Origin: Sphingomonas phyllosphaerae FA2
GTDB taxonomy: Bacteria; Pseudomonadota; Alphaproteobacteria; Sphingomonadales; Sphingomonadaceae
NCBI RefSeq assembly: GCF_000427645.1
Contig: NZ_KE386571.1
Span: forward strand, 310,001-374,000
Direction of reading: 5' to 3'
Length of the DNA: 64,000 nt
Numbering within the stretch: the stretch's first letter is position 1; each line of letters opens with the position of its first letter. Under the pieces are notes generated by a model that saw nothing but the letters and a program-made list of their open reading frames with translations, was not told the DNA's origin and searched no databases. A program made the translations under genes and the position numbers. Positions 42,798 through 52,674 of the stretch are shown piece by piece.

Positions 42798-42818
42798 AAA
42801 GCTTGTATTCAGGGCGAA

Positions 42819-42833
42819 GTTCGCTACTTGTTC
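42819..42833 (+). promoter_or_regulatory. LexA (SOS) box upstream of recA
   Basis: GTTCGCTACTTGTTC matches the alphaproteobacterial SOS box GTTC-N7-GTTC exactly. It lies 77 bp upstream of the recA ATG. It is framed by an inverted repeat TTGTATTCA (42803-42811) and TGAATACAA (42847-42855). Confidence 0.9.
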
Positions 42834-42910
42834 TTGTGGAACAAACTGAATACAACGGCACGGCGCGTTGAATGCGGCGCGCGGTTGCTCTAGCGAAAGG
42901 CTCCACGGCA

Positions 42911-43984
42911 ATGGCCGCCAAACTTCAGGTGATCGATACCGGCATGGCAACCGCGAATACAGACCGTCAAAAGGCGCTCGACGCCGCGCTGGCACAGATC
43001 GATCGCGCCTTCGGCAAGGGCTCGGCGATGAAGCTGGGTCAGAAGGAAACGATGCAGGTCGAGGCGATCTCGACCGGCTCGCTCGGGCTCGACATCGCGC
43101 TCGGCGTCGGCGGCCTGCCGCGCGGGCGCGTGATCGAGGTCTACGGCCCGGAAAGCTCGGGCAAGACGACGCTCGCGCTCCACGTCATCGCCGAGGCACA
43201 AAAGAACGGCGGCACCGCCGCGTTCGTCGATGCCGAGCACGCGCTCGACCCGGTCTATGCCAAGAAGCTGGGCGTCAACATCGACGAGCTGATCGTGTCG
43301 CAGCCCGATACCGGCGAGCAGGCGCTGGAGATCGTCGATACGCTGGTGCGTTCGAATGCGATCGACGTGCTGGTGGTCGACTCGGTCGCCGCGCTGGTGC
43401 CGCGCGCCGAGATCGAGGGCGAGATGGGCGACAGCCACGTCGGCCTGCAGGCGCGACTGATGTCGCAGAGCCTGCGCAAGCTGACCGGCTCGATCAGCCG
43501 CTCGCGCTGCATGGTGATCTTCATCAACCAGCTCCGCATGAAGATCGGCGTGATGTACGGCAATCCCGAGACGACGACCGGCGGCAACGCGCTGAAGTTC
43601 TACGCCTCGGTGCGCCTCGACATCCGTCGCACCGGCGCGATCAAGGACCGCGACGAGGTGATCGGCAACTCGACGCGCGTGAAGGTGGTGAAGAACAAGG
43701 TCGCGCCGCCGTTCAAGCAGGTCGAATTCGACATCATGTACGGCGAAGGTATCTCGAAGATCGGCGAGATCCTCGACATCGGCGTCAAGGCCGGGCTGGT
43801 CGAAAAGGCCGGTGCGTGGTTCTCCTACGATTCGGTGCGGATCGGGCAGGGGCGTGAAAATTCAAAGAACTTCCTGCGCGAAAATCCGGAAATGACCGAG
43901 CGGCTCGAAAAGGCGATCCGTGGCCGTACCGAGCAGGTCGCCGACGGAATGATGGCCGGGCCGAGCGAGGACGACGACGTCTGA
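42911..43984 (+). CDS. recA: Recombinase RecA
   Basis: The 357-residue product is the central recombination and SOS coprotease protein. It has an N-terminal helix region ([23 protein letters not shown]), Walker [10 protein letters not shown], Walker [14 protein letters not shown] residues (here [23 protein letters not shown]), the DNA-binding loop 1 and loop 2 regions ([24 protein letters not shown] in outline), and an acidic tail ending PSEDDDV. The start ATG 42911 gives [11 protein letters not shown] after GAAAGG; a longer form from 42872 is unlikely. Induction is through the LexA box. Confidence 0.98.
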   Translation: MAAKLQVIDTGMATANTDRQKALDAALAQIDRAFGKGSAMKLGQKETMQVEAISTGSLGLDIALGVGGLPRGRVIEVYGPESSGKTTLALHVIAEAQKNGGTAAFVDAEHALDPVYAKKLGVNIDELIVSQPDTGEQALEIVDTLVRSNAIDVLVVDSVAALVPRAEIEGEMGDSHVGLQARLMSQSLRKLTGSISRSRCMVIFINQLRMKIGVMYGNPETTTGGNALKFYASVRLDIRRTGAIKDRDEVIGNSTRVKVVKNKVAPPFKQVEFDIMYGEGISKIGEILDIGVKAGLVEKAGAWFSYDSVRIGQGRENSKNFLRENPEMTERLEKAIRGRTEQVADGMMAGPSEDDDV

Positions 43985-44012
43985 TCGCAAGCGCGGATCG
44001 GACGCGGGACAG

Positions 44013-44855
44013 ATGACGGGCGCTGCCGACTGGAGCGGGCGGGTCGGCGATGTCTGGGCGGCGGAATATGCGCGGACCGAGCGCGCCTTTTCCGCCACTG
44101 CCGCGGCGCTCGACGCGGCGATTGCGACGGTCGCGCCTGTTTCGGGGCACGCCGTCGATCTTGGCTGCGGCGTCGGCGGCACCACGCTCGCACTCGCCGC
44201 AGCCCGGCCGATGCTGCAGGTCACCGGCATCGACCTGTCATCGTCGCTGATCGAGGTTGCACGGTGGAGGGTGGGGGAGGCAGCCGCTGCTCCCGCTTTC
44301 GTCGTTGGCGACGTGTTGCAGGTGTTGCCGACCCTCGCGCCGCTTGATCTGCTCGTCTCGCGGCACGGGCTGATGTTCTTCGCCGACCCGGTCGCTGGCT
44401 TTTCTGTGTTGCGTGCGGCGACCGCACTCGACGCGCCGCTCGTGTTTTCCTGTTTCGCTGCCCGTTCGGAGAATGAATGGGTCACGGTGCCGGAACGCAC
44501 ACTCGGCCTGTCCCCGCGGGTAGAAGGCGCCTATGCGCCCGGGCCGTTTGCGCTTGGCGATGCGACGTTCACGCGCGCGCTGTTGCACCAGTCCGGTTGG
44601 ACGGACGTGCAGTTGCGCCTCCACCGGGTCGATTATGTCGTCGGATCGGGTATTGATCCGGTCGAGGATGCACTTGCCTTCTACCGCCGCATCGGTCCGC
44701 TGGCGTCGCTTCTGTCCACGGCATCGCCCGCGGAGCGCCAAAGTCTTGAAACGCGCCTGCGCGACGTGCTGGCTTCGCGGATACGCGACGGTGCCGTGAC
44801 GTTCTCCGCTGCGATATGGATCATCACCGCTCGGGCGGGGAAGGAAGTCGCATGA
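44013..44855 (+). CDS. Class I SAM-dependent methyltransferase
   Basis: The 280-residue product has the methyltransferase motif I DLGCGVGGTTLALAA at about residues 48-62, the acidic motif II in VTGIDLSSSLIEVAR, and the motif IV-like LDLLVSRHGLMFFADP. The C-terminal domain resembles that of small-molecule methyltransferases. The substrate is unknown. The start ATG 44013 lies 28 bp after recA. Its TGA overlaps the ATG of the following GST gene (ATGA), so the two are coupled and probably work in the same process. Confidence 0.88.
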   Translation: MTGAADWSGRVGDVWAAEYARTERAFSATAAALDAAIATVAPVSGHAVDLGCGVGGTTLALAAARPMLQVTGIDLSSSLIEVARWRVGEAAAAPAFVVGDVLQVLPTLAPLDLLVSRHGLMFFADPVAGFSVLRAATALDAPLVFSCFAARSENEWVTVPERTLGLSPRVEGAYAPGPFALGDATFTRALLHQSGWTDVQLRLHRVDYVVGSGIDPVEDALAFYRRIGPLASLLSTASPAERQSLETRLRDVLASRIRDGAVTFSAAIWIITARAGKEVA

Positions 44856-45499
44856 CGATCATCGTGCATCACCTCGAGAACTCACGCTCGCAGCGCATCC
44901 TGTGGCTGCTCGAAGAGCTGGAGATCGCCTACGAGGTAAAACGCTACGAGCGGAACAAGGCGACGATGCTGGCGCCTCCCGAACTCCGCCGCGTCCATCC
45001 GCTCGGCAAGTCGCCGGTGATCGAGGACACCGCAGCACATGGGGCGATCGGCCCACGCGTGATCGCCGAAACAGGCGCGATCATCGAATATCTGGTCGAT
45101 CGCGCGGACGGTAAGCTGGGGGCACCGTCAAAGCGCGACGATGCGCTCGCCTACCGCTTCTGGCTCCATTATGCGGAAGGCTCGTTGATGCCGCCCTTGC
45201 TCGTGAAGCTGGTGGTGTCGCGCATCCCGCTGCTCGGCAAGCGCGTGGCGGCACGAATTCAGCCGATGATCGACCGCCACCTCGATTATGTAGAGACTTC
45301 GCTGTCGGATCACCCGTGGTTTGCCGGCGATAGCTTCACCGCCGCAGACGTCATGATGAGCTTCCCGTTGGAGGCCGCGCGAAGCCGCGCCGGGCTCGAT
45401 GCCAGCCGGCCGAACACGATCGCCTGGCTGGAGCGTATCCACGCCCGTCCGGCCTATCAGCGCGCCTTGGCGGCGGGCGGACCCTACGCCTATGCGTGA
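44852..45499 (+). CDS. Glutathione S-transferase family protein
   Basis: The 215-residue product has an N-terminal thioredoxin-like domain (IIVHHLENSRSQRILWLLEELEI with a Ser-Arg-Ser active-site region, HPLGKSPVIED, and ETGAIIEYLVD) and a helical C-terminal domain ending in FTAADVMMSFPLEAAR. The HLENSRSQRILWLLEEL pattern is that of the bacterial GST class annotated as GstA-like or Ure2p-like. It is coupled to the upstream methyltransferase by a four-base overlap. Its composition is like its neighbours, unlike the GST gene at 38.8 kb. Confidence 0.92.
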   Translation: MTIIVHHLENSRSQRILWLLEELEIAYEVKRYERNKATMLAPPELRRVHPLGKSPVIEDTAAHGAIGPRVIAETGAIIEYLVDRADGKLGAPSKRDDALAYRFWLHYAEGSLMPPLLVKLVVSRIPLLGKRVAARIQPMIDRHLDYVETSLSDHPWFAGDSFTAADVMMSFPLEAARSRAGLDASRPNTIAWLERIHARPAYQRALAAGGPYAYA

Positions 45500-45623
45500 T
45501 GCCGCGCGGCGTGCGCCGGCTCTTCCGCGGACGCGATGGGAACGCATCATGCGGGGACCGCGCCTATTATTTGGGCGCCCATAAACCGATCCGACCGCGA
45601 GCTACCTCGCGGCCGGGGTTCAG

Positions 45624-45654
45624 GAGCGGGATCCCGGATCAAGTCCGGGGTGAC
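45624..45654. repeat. Half of a family A repeat, copy 9
   Basis: Only the right arm, GCGGGATCCCGGATCAAGTC and a few following bases, is present in the 281-bp gap between the GST and the convergent receptor gene. No gene is visible in that gap. Confidence 0.8.
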
Positions 45655-45780
45655 GGTAAGAGACAAAGCGGTACTTCATCTCGCCGCCCGCGGCCGACGA
45701 ATGGTGGCGATGGTGTTGAGCTGAAGAGGCGCTGCCTACCGCCAGTTCCACCCGACCGGAGCCAGAGCGCGCCTACCCGA

Positions 45781-48510
45781 TCAGAACCGCGTCCGCAGCG
45801 TCAGGCCGTAGGTCCGCGGCTCACCCAGAAACGACGTGAACAGCGAATTGGCCGTCGCAAAGCTCGGGCTGCCGAACGCCTGCACCTGCGCCTGCGACCC
45901 GGCCCCCTGGAACGGCGCCGTGAACGCCACCTGCTGGTAGTTCGTGTCGAGCAGGTTCTGCGCCCACAGCTCGATCGCCCAACGTTGCTCGTCACCACGC
46001 AAGCCGATGCGCGCGTTCATCAGGAAGAAGCCGTCCTGCATCTTCTCGACGAACAGATCGGAGCCGGTGTTGTAATCGCTCGTCATTCGGCCATCGACAT
46101 AGAACAGCGCGCTCATCCCGTTGCCGCCGATCGCCGGGGTCCAGCTGACCGAGCTGGTGACGGTGTGCTTGGGCGCATTCGACATCTGCGCGCCGGGCAG
46201 CAGGAACAGGGCCGCGCTCAATGGCTCGCCGGACTTGCTGCCGACCAGGTTGCGCGCATATTTGGCGTCGGCCAAGGTATAGCCCAGATTTATCGTGACG
46301 TCCGGCGTCGGATACATCCCGACCTCCAACTCCACGCCTTGCGTCACCAGCCCCTTGCCGACCTTCCCCGTGCAGGCGCCGGTCGCGGTGGAATTGTCGC
46401 GGTCCGCGCCATTCAGCGGCTTGTCGCAGCCGCCGATGTTCTGGACGATGTAGCTGGTCCCGTTGAAGGTATTAAGCTGGAAGTTGGTGAACTCCGACCG
46501 GAACGCCGCGACGTTGGCGGTGAATTGGCGCGAGGTGTATTTCAGCCCCAGCTCGTAAGCGTTCACCGTTTCGTGATCGAAGCGCAGGTTGCGCACGCTT
46601 GATGCCGCCGGCGTGGTCAGCACCGTCTCACTCAGATCCGAGCGATCGAGATTGTAGCCGCCCGCCTTATAGCCGCGCGCATAGGAGGCGTAGAGCAATG
46701 TTGAGTCGAGCGGCTTCCACGACAGCACGCCGGTGCCGGTCAATTGCCCCTCGCGGATCTGGTCGCCCAGCGCGAGCCGGGACAGCGCCTCGCTGGAATT
46801 GCCGATGCACGACAAGGTGATGATCCCGCCCGCGACCGAACGCAGCGCGGCATTGCTGCTGGCGAGCAGCGGGCGCAGCGCCGATTGCTGCGCGGGGCAC
46901 ACGGTGTTGTTGTTGTTGAACCCGGCGGCGAGCGTCTTGTGCTCGTTGGTATAACGTAGGCCGAGCGTCACGTTCAGGCGGTCGGTCAGCCGATAGATGT
47001 TGTGGGTGAAGAAAGCGAAATTTTCGCTCGTCTGGCGATACACGTCGCGCAGGCTGCCGACGTTGTTGATCGTGCTCAGCCGGTCGAGCCCGGCGACCGC
47101 CGTCGCCCCGATCCCGGCGGTCAGCGCGCCGCGCCCGACCGCGCTGAGGCAGCCGGGATTGGCGGCGTTGCGCAGCGCCGCGGTCGGGTTGATCGACAGC
47201 ACCGCGCGGCACGCCGCGAACGCGCCATATTGCCCGCCGAAATGAAGGTTATCGACCAGTGCCAGATCCTCGTGCGCGTAATAGCCGCCGATCAGCCAAT
47301 CGAGCTTGTTGTCGAGGATCGTGCCCGAAAAGCGGCTCTCGTGGCTGAAGACCTTGAACTGGCGATAGTTGTTCCCGTCGTCGGGACGATAGACCAGGTC
47401 GACGTTCGAATAATCCATGTCGCCGGCGCCGGCCGACTTATACTCGCGGTAGGCGGTCAACGAGGTCAGCTGAGTCGCGCCCAGGTTCCAGCGGACGCGC
47501 ATCGACACGCCGCCGTCGGTGGTCAGGTTGCTATATGCGCGTCCCGCGGTCTGGGCGATGCGACGGTTGTACGGATCGCCGTCGCTCGGCAGCACCGCGC
47601 CCAGGCTGCGCAGGATGCCGGTGATCGGGTTGGCGGCACTGATCGCGTAATCGCCGGCGACGCCGGGCGTCGGATCGACCTTTTCGCGCGTATCGGCATA
47701 GACCGCGCCGCAGCACTTCTCGTCACGCCGCGTATAGTCGCCGATGAAGCGCACGGCGAGATCAGGGGTGATCGTGAAGAGCAACTGCCCACGCACGAAA
47801 TAGCGCTGGCGGTCGTTGAAGTCCGTGTTGTTGATCACATCCTTCAGGAAGCCGTCGCGCTTCGAGGCGACACCGTCGATGCGGAAGGCAAGCAAATCCT
47901 TGATGACCGGCCCGGTCAGCGCGCCCTGCACGCGGACCATGTCGTAATTGCCGTAGCTGACTTCACCCATCCCGCCGAACTTGAACTCGGGCAGCTTCGT
48001 GTAGATGCTGATCGCGCCAGCCGACGAATTGCGACCCGACAATGTGCCCTGCGGCCCGCGCAGCACCTCGATACGCTCGACCTCGCCCAGATCGTTGAGC
48101 CCCGAGCCGGTACGGCTGCGATAGATGCCGTCGATGAACACGGCGACCGAGCTTTCCAGCCCCGGATTGTCGCCGACGGTGCCGACGCCGCGAATACGTG
48201 CCGAGGCGTTCGCCTCGCTGCCGGTCGAGGAGACGAGCAGCGACGGGGCGATTTGCGTCATCTGCCGGATATCGGTCGCGCCCGAATTCTGGAGCGCCGC
48301 CTGTCCAAACGCGGACACCGCGATCGGCACGTTCGACAACCGTTCCGAGCGGCGCGTCGCGGTGACGACGATGTCGGCGGTGTTGGGGGAGGCTTCCTGC
48401 GTGGCGTCCTTGGGCTGGTTCGCTGCCGCACCGCGCAGATCCTGCGCCGTGGCGGGCGCCGCAATCATCGCCAACACCGCCGCCGACCGATACAAACGCG
48501 CCTTACGCAT
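45781..48510 (-). CDS. TonB-dependent outer-membrane receptor
   Basis: The 909-residue product has a signal peptide (AAVLAMIAAPATAQ), a TonB-box-like DIVVTATRRSERLSNVP region near residues 46-62, a plug with EVLRGPQGTLSGRNSSAGAI, and a barrel that ends TYGLTLRTRF with the terminal Phe. A CCG pair in the barrel (KCCGAVYAD) and several Asn/Gly-rich loops are visible. It should import a large ligand, which I cannot name. The start ATG 48510 follows GGGGGGA. It is divergent from the L,D-transpeptidase gene. Confidence 0.94.
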   Translation of the reverse strand: MRKARLYRSAAVLAMIAAPATAQDLRGAAANQPKDATQEASPNTADIVVTATRRSERLSNVPIAVSAFGQAALQNSGATDIRQMTQIAPSLLVSSTGSEANASARIRGVGTVGDNPGLESSVAVFIDGIYRSRTGSGLNDLGEVERIEVLRGPQGTLSGRNSSAGAISIYTKLPEFKFGGMGEVSYGNYDMVRVQGALTGPVIKDLLAFRIDGVASKRDGFLKDVINNTDFNDRQRYFVRGQLLFTITPDLAVRFIGDYTRRDEKCCGAVYADTREKVDPTPGVAGDYAISAANPITGILRSLGAVLPSDGDPYNRRIAQTAGRAYSNLTTDGGVSMRVRWNLGATQLTSLTAYREYKSAGAGDMDYSNVDLVYRPDDGNNYRQFKVFSHESRFSGTILDNKLDWLIGGYYAHEDLALVDNLHFGGQYGAFAACRAVLSINPTAALRNAANPGCLSAVGRGALTAGIGATAVAGLDRLSTINNVGSLRDVYRQTSENFAFFTHNIYRLTDRLNVTLGLRYTNEHKTLAAGFNNNNTVCPAQQSALRPLLASSNAALRSVAGGIITLSCIGNSSEALSRLALGDQIREGQLTGTGVLSWKPLDSTLLYASYARGYKAGGYNLDRSDLSETVLTTPAASSVRNLRFDHETVNAYELGLKYTSRQFTANVAAFRSEFTNFQLNTFNGTSYIVQNIGGCDKPLNGADRDNSTATGACTGKVGKGLVTQGVELEVGMYPTPDVTINLGYTLADAKYARNLVGSKSGEPLSAALFLLPGAQMSNAPKHTVTSSVSWTPAIGGNGMSALFYVDGRMTSDYNTGSDLFVEKMQDGFFLMNARIGLRGDEQRWAIELWAQNLLDTNYQQVAFTAPFQGAGSQAQVQAFGSPSFATANSLFTSFLGEPRTYGLTLRTRF

Positions 48511-48720
48511 GCGGTATCCCCCCGTAACATCTCACGAAATTTGTGACTGTGCTGATACGGGACCACCGATAAAGAATGGTTAACGCTGCGCGCGAAGCAC
48601 GCGTCCTTTCATGCCCTTATCCGTTGATGCGGCATGACGCCTCCCGCTGCATCGCCGACAATCGCGATTGCGCGATTCGGCATCTCTACCCGACGAATCA
48701 AAGGTGATAAGCCCGCTGCC

Positions 48721-50172
48721 ATGAACTCGTTTATCTCCCGAAGCCTCTTGCTGGCCGCGCTCGTCGCCGCGGCCCCCGCCGGGGCGCAGGTGCCGGTCAC
48801 GCCCGAAAGCGCCGCGCCTGCCCCGATCCCGCTCGTCCAGCCGCAGGTGCCACTGCCGACGCTCAGCGACGCGCAGCGGCAGGAGCTTGCCCGGCTGATC
48901 GCCAAGGACGAAGTTGCGCAAGGGCTGAGCCGCACGGCGCGTACCGACCTCGACCGGCTCGACAATGCCTCGCTGGTGCGCGTGGCGCTCGATCATGCGC
49001 GCGCGGTGCACGGCGGTCGCTTGATGCCCTCCGATTTCCAGAAGGATTGGGGCATTCGACCAGCCGCCTATGACCCGCTGTCAGGCTTTACCGACGCGGT
49101 CGCGCGTGATCGCCTGACCACGTGGGTCCGGTCGCTCCCACCGCCTTATCAGGGGTATGATACGCTCGTCGAAGGGCTGGCACGCTATCGCAAGATCGCG
49201 GCGGCAGGTGGCTGGCCGACGCTCACCGTCGCGCCGTCCTATGGCAGAAGCGGGCCGGCAGTCGCGCGGCTGCGTGAGCGGCTGGCGATCGAAGATCCGG
49301 AGTTGACCGGCACCGGCGACCGCTTCGACGCTGCGTTGCTTGAGGCGGTGCGCCGCGCGCAGCGTCGCTACGGTCTCAACCCCGCCGGGCAGGTCGGCGC
49401 GCAGACGCTCGCCGCGCTCAACGTGCCGGTGGAGCAGCGCATCCAGTCGATCATGGCCAATCTGGAACGCTGGCGCTGGCTGCCGCCGACGCTCGACCGG
49501 CGGCGCGTGCAGGTCAACATCGCCGCGGCGGTGCTGACCGCGTTCGACGGCGACCGCCCGATCATGTCGATGCGAGCGGTGACCGGACGTCCGGGGAATG
49601 AAACTCCGATGCTGGTGTCGCAGATCAGCAGCATCGTCATCAACCCGCCGTGGAACGTGCCCAGTTCGATCGCCACCAAAGAGCTGTGGCCGAAGGAGCG
49701 CGCCAACCCCGGCTATCTGAAACGCAACGGCTTTCGCGTGATCGATACCGGTGACGGCGGCAAGCGGCTGCAACAGGCGTCCGAGCAAAGCGCGCTGGGG
49801 CGGTTCAAGTTCGATTTCCCGAACGATTTCGCGGTCTATCTTCACGACACGCCGGCGCGATCGGGTTTCTCGAAGTTCGACCGGCTTGCCAGCCACGGCT
49901 GTGTCCGGTTGGAGAAGCCCGAGGACCTCGCCAAATTGCTGATGGCGACCACGCCCGAGTGGCAGCCCGACGCGATCGACGCAGCAGTGGCCGCCGGCAA
50001 GACGGTGCGTGCCAAGATGGCCGAGCCGGTCAGCGTCTACCTGCTTTACTGGTCGGCTTTTGCGGGCACGGACGGGCAGGTCGGGTTCCGCGAAGATCCC
50101 TATGGCTGGGACGGCAAGCTGGCTGCTACGGTCGAGCGACGGTCCGCGGCGCAGGCGCTGGCGGCGAAGTGA
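48721..50172 (+). CDS. L,D-transpeptidase of the YcbB (LdtD-like) type
   Basis: The 483-residue product should form 3-3 crosslinks in peptidoglycan. It has a signal peptide (ISRSLLLAALVAAAPAGAQ), a Pro-rich linker, a scaffold region, a peptidoglycan-binding domain (ALLEAVRRAQRRYGLNPAGQVGAQTLAALN), and a YkuD domain with catalytic Cys394 in SHGCVRLEKPEDLAK. PPWNVPSSIATKELWPK is a further YcbB landmark. The start ATG 48721 gives MNSFISRSLLLAA. It is followed by a small lipoprotein gene 11 bp downstream. Confidence 0.93.
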   Translation: MNSFISRSLLLAALVAAAPAGAQVPVTPESAAPAPIPLVQPQVPLPTLSDAQRQELARLIAKDEVAQGLSRTARTDLDRLDNASLVRVALDHARAVHGGRLMPSDFQKDWGIRPAAYDPLSGFTDAVARDRLTTWVRSLPPPYQGYDTLVEGLARYRKIAAAGGWPTLTVAPSYGRSGPAVARLRERLAIEDPELTGTGDRFDAALLEAVRRAQRRYGLNPAGQVGAQTLAALNVPVEQRIQSIMANLERWRWLPPTLDRRRVQVNIAAAVLTAFDGDRPIMSMRAVTGRPGNETPMLVSQISSIVINPPWNVPSSIATKELWPKERANPGYLKRNGFRVIDTGDGGKRLQQASEQSALGRFKFDFPNDFAVYLHDTPARSGFSKFDRLASHGCVRLEKPEDLAKLLMATTPEWQPDAIDAAVAAGKTVRAKMAEPVSVYLLYWSAFAGTDGQVGFREDPYGWDGKLAATVERRSAAQALAAK

Positions 50173-50183
50173 AGGAAGCACGA

Positions 50184-50522
50184 ATGACGGTATGGCGGCA
50201 TCGGTTGGCGTTGGTCGCGCTCTTGGGTCTGGGCGTGGCGGGTTGTTCCAAGTCCGAGCCCGATCCGCCCGAAATGAACATGACGGTGCAGGAACTCGAA
50301 CCGACGCCCGAGCCGACGCCGACCGAAGAGCCGACGCCATATGTCGAGCCGAGCCCGACGCCCAGCAACGATACTGCGATCCTGCCGCCACCCGAGGACG
50401 CTGCGCCCGACGCGCAGATGATGGACGACGCCTCGGCGACCGGCATGACCGCGCGCAGCGATCGCAGCGGTCGCGAGGATGACGTCGATACCGCCCCGGC
50501 CGAAACGCGGCGGCGGGACTAA
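50184..50522 (+). CDS. Small predicted lipoprotein with Pro/Glu/Thr-rich body
   Basis: The 112-residue product starts at ATG 50184 after GAAGGAAGC. It has a lipoprotein signal peptide with lipobox GVAGC (Cys21) and a low-complexity body of PTPEPTPTEEPTP repeats, an acidic middle, and a charged C-terminal end (SDRSGREDD). It has no recognisable domain. Its place directly behind an L,D-transpeptidase suggests a cell-wall or envelope role, which is inference from context only. Aspartate at +2 is absent (Ser follows Cys), so outer-membrane sorting by Lol is expected. Confidence 0.75.
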   Translation: MTVWRHRLALVALLGLGVAGCSKSEPDPPEMNMTVQELEPTPEPTPTEEPTPYVEPSPTPSNDTAILPPPEDAAPDAQMMDDASATGMTARSDRSGREDDVDTAPAETRRRD

Positions 50523-50534
50523 ACGGAGGTTTGC

Positions 50535-50577
50535 GCGGGCTCGGCGGTTGAAGTCGATCGATGCCGACCGAGCCCGC
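50535..50577 (+). terminator. Hairpin after the lipoprotein gene
   Basis: GCGGGCTCGG and CCGAGCCCGC form a perfect 10-bp stem with a 23-base loop, starting 13 bp after the stop. No T-run follows, so termination is only plausible. Confidence 0.45.
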
Positions 50578-50749
50578 TACGAACTGCCTGCGTGAGCGCC
50601 CCGGCAGAGGCTCTCCGGGCTAGACACTCTAATCAACCAGTCGCCGACGACGTCGCGTCGCGGTCGTCAGGCAAAAGTAACGGGCTGATCCGAACCACGA
50701 CGAGCATTGCGCGCAGTTGGGCGAGCGACAGGATGGTCGCGATTTATTC

Positions 50750-50878
50750 TCACCAGAGAATATGATCGGTGATGACACCGACTCTCACGAGCAGACCGAG
50801 GATCGCCGCGAAGAAAAGGGCGGCCGCATAGGTGACGAGAGCCTTCGTCCGGCTGCGACGGTCGGTTTCATAAACCAT
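50750..50878 (-). CDS. Small single-span membrane protein
   Basis: A 42-residue frame starts at ATG 50878. A basic N-terminus (DRRSRTKAL) is followed by one hydrophobic helix (VTYAAALFFAAILGLLVRVGV) and a short tail ending DHILW. The pattern fits a type II single-span protein. It lies 76 bp downstream of recN on the same strand. I do not recognise a family; the frame and composition are the only evidence. Confidence 0.5.
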   Translation of the reverse strand: MVYETDRRSRTKALVTYAAALFFAAILGLLVRVGVITDHILW

Positions 50879-50954
50879 ATAAGTGCTTCCGTGGCTCGCT
50901 GCCGCGATGTTGCACTGGCAAGGCGCCACCCGCAACTGGCATCTCGGTCGCGCC

Positions 50955-52610
50955 TCACGCCGTCTCCAGCAACCGCTCCGCCTGCGCGCGCGCCTCCGCG
51001 GTGACGGTCGCTCCCGACAGCATCCGCGCGATCTCTTCGCGGCGGCCCTCGGCATCCAGCGGGCGCACGCCGGTGCGCGTCACCGTGCCGTCGCTGGCCT
51101 TGGCGATCAGCAGGTGCGTCGCGCCGCGCGCGGCGACCTGCGGGCTGTGCGTCACGACCAGCAATTGCGTCGCCTGCGCCAGCCGCCCGAGCCGCTCGCC
51201 GATCGCGCTCGCCACCGCACCGCCGACGCCGCGGTCGATCTCGTCGAAGATCATCGTCGCCGCGCCGCCCTGTTCGGCAAGCGCGACCTTCAACGCGAGG
51301 ATGAAGCGCGACAACTCGCCGCCCGACGCGATCTTGGCCAGCGGGCCGAACGGCGCGCCGGGGTTGGTGGCGATCTCGAATTCGACGCGGTCGCGCCCCG
51401 CCGCCGACCACTCGCTCTCGGCCAGCGGCGCCACCACCGTGCGGAAGCGCGCGGCATCGAGCTTCAGCGGCGCCAGCTCGCCCGCGACCGCCGCGTCGAG
51501 CCGCCCCGCCGCTTCGGCACGAATGGCGGTGAGCTGCTCCGCCGCGCGATCGTAAGCGGCGCGCGACCGCGTCACCGCGGCTTCGAGATCGGCGAGCCCC
51601 TGTTCGCCGGCATCCAGCCGCACCAGCCGGTCGCGCAACTCGGTGGCAAGCGCCGCCAGTGCATCGGGCTGGACGCGGTGCTTGCGTGCCATCGCGCGCA
51701 ATTCGAACAGCCGCGCCTCGTCCTCTTCCAGCTGGCGCGGATCGTAGAGCAGCGCGACCGCGGCATCGCGCAGCTTCTCCTCGGCCACGGTGCCCTCGAT
51801 CAGCGCGCGGTCGATCGCCGCCAGCGCTTCGCCGAGCGCACGGTGATCGTCGGCGATCCGCTCCAGGACGCGGGCCGCCTGTCGCAAATGGCTCAAGGCA
51901 CCGGCGCTGCCCTCCAGATGCTCGGTGACCGCTTCCAGCTCGCCCGCGCTCTTCTCGGCGCGCTGCATCGATCGGCGGCGCTCGGCGAGCGTTTCTTCTT
52001 CGCCGGGTTGGGCGGCGAGCGCCTCCAGCTCGGCGACGGCATGCTCCAGCCAGTCACGATCGGCCTGGGCGGTCGCGATCGCATCGCGCGCCTCGGCCAA
52101 CGCCACGCGCGCATCGCGCCATGCCGCATAGGCGCTGGCGACGTCGCGCACGCCGCGGCCGGCATAGCTGTCGAGCAACGCACGGTGCCCCGCGGCGGCG
52201 AGCAGCCCGCGGTCGTCATGCTGGCCGTGAATCTCGACGAGCATCGGCCCGATCTCGCGCAGCAAGGCAGCGGAGACGGGCTGGTCGTTGACGAACGCGC
52301 GGCTGCCGCCGTCGGCCTTGACCAGCCGGCGGATGATGAGCGGCTCGCCGGGATCGATCTCCAGCCCGTTGTCGGCGAGCAGCGCGGCGACCGCGGGCGG
52401 TGTATCGAACGTGGCGGTCACTACCGCCTGCGTCGCGCCCGCGCGCACCAGCGTGCTCTCGCCGCGTCGCCCGAGCGCGAGCCCCAGCGCGTCGAGCAGG
52501 ATCGACTTGCCCGCGCCGGTTTCACCGGTCAGCACGCCGAGGCCGGGGCCGAACTCCAGCTCCAGCGCCTCGATCAGCACGACGTCTCGAATGGCAAGCG
52601 CGGTCAGCAT
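50955..52610 (-). CDS. recN: DNA repair protein RecN
   Basis: The 551-residue product is the SMC-like ATPase of double-strand break repair. It has the N-terminal ATPase half with Walker A GETGAGKS at 29-36, a central coiled-coil region (about 160-350), and a C-terminal half with SGGELSRFILALK and Walker B MIFDEIDRGVGG. It opens MLTALAIRDVVLIEALELEF. The length matches the family. recN is often SOS-regulated, but I found no GTTC-N7-GTTC box close upstream. bamD lies upstream on the same strand, 64 bp away. Confidence 0.96.
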   Translation of the reverse strand: MLTALAIRDVVLIEALELEFGPGLGVLTGETGAGKSILLDALGLALGRRGESTLVRAGATQAVVTATFDTPPAVAALLADNGLEIDPGEPLIIRRLVKADGGSRAFVNDQPVSAALLREIGPMLVEIHGQHDDRGLLAAAGHRALLDSYAGRGVRDVASAYAAWRDARVALAEARDAIATAQADRDWLEHAVAELEALAAQPGEEETLAERRRSMQRAEKSAGELEAVTEHLEGSAGALSHLRQAARVLERIADDHRALGEALAAIDRALIEGTVAEEKLRDAAVALLYDPRQLEEDEARLFELRAMARKHRVQPDALAALATELRDRLVRLDAGEQGLADLEAAVTRSRAAYDRAAEQLTAIRAEAAGRLDAAVAGELAPLKLDAARFRTVVAPLAESEWSAAGRDRVEFEIATNPGAPFGPLAKIASGGELSRFILALKVALAEQGGAATMIFDEIDRGVGGAVASAIGERLGRLAQATQLLVVTHSPQVAARGATHLLIAKASDGTVTRTGVRPLDAEGRREEIARMLSGATVTAEARAQAERLLETA

Positions 52611-52674
52611 GGGGAGCCGCTCCTTACCCGTAAAAAACGCGGTTGGTTACCCTTTTTGTTCCGGTGCGACGGGG

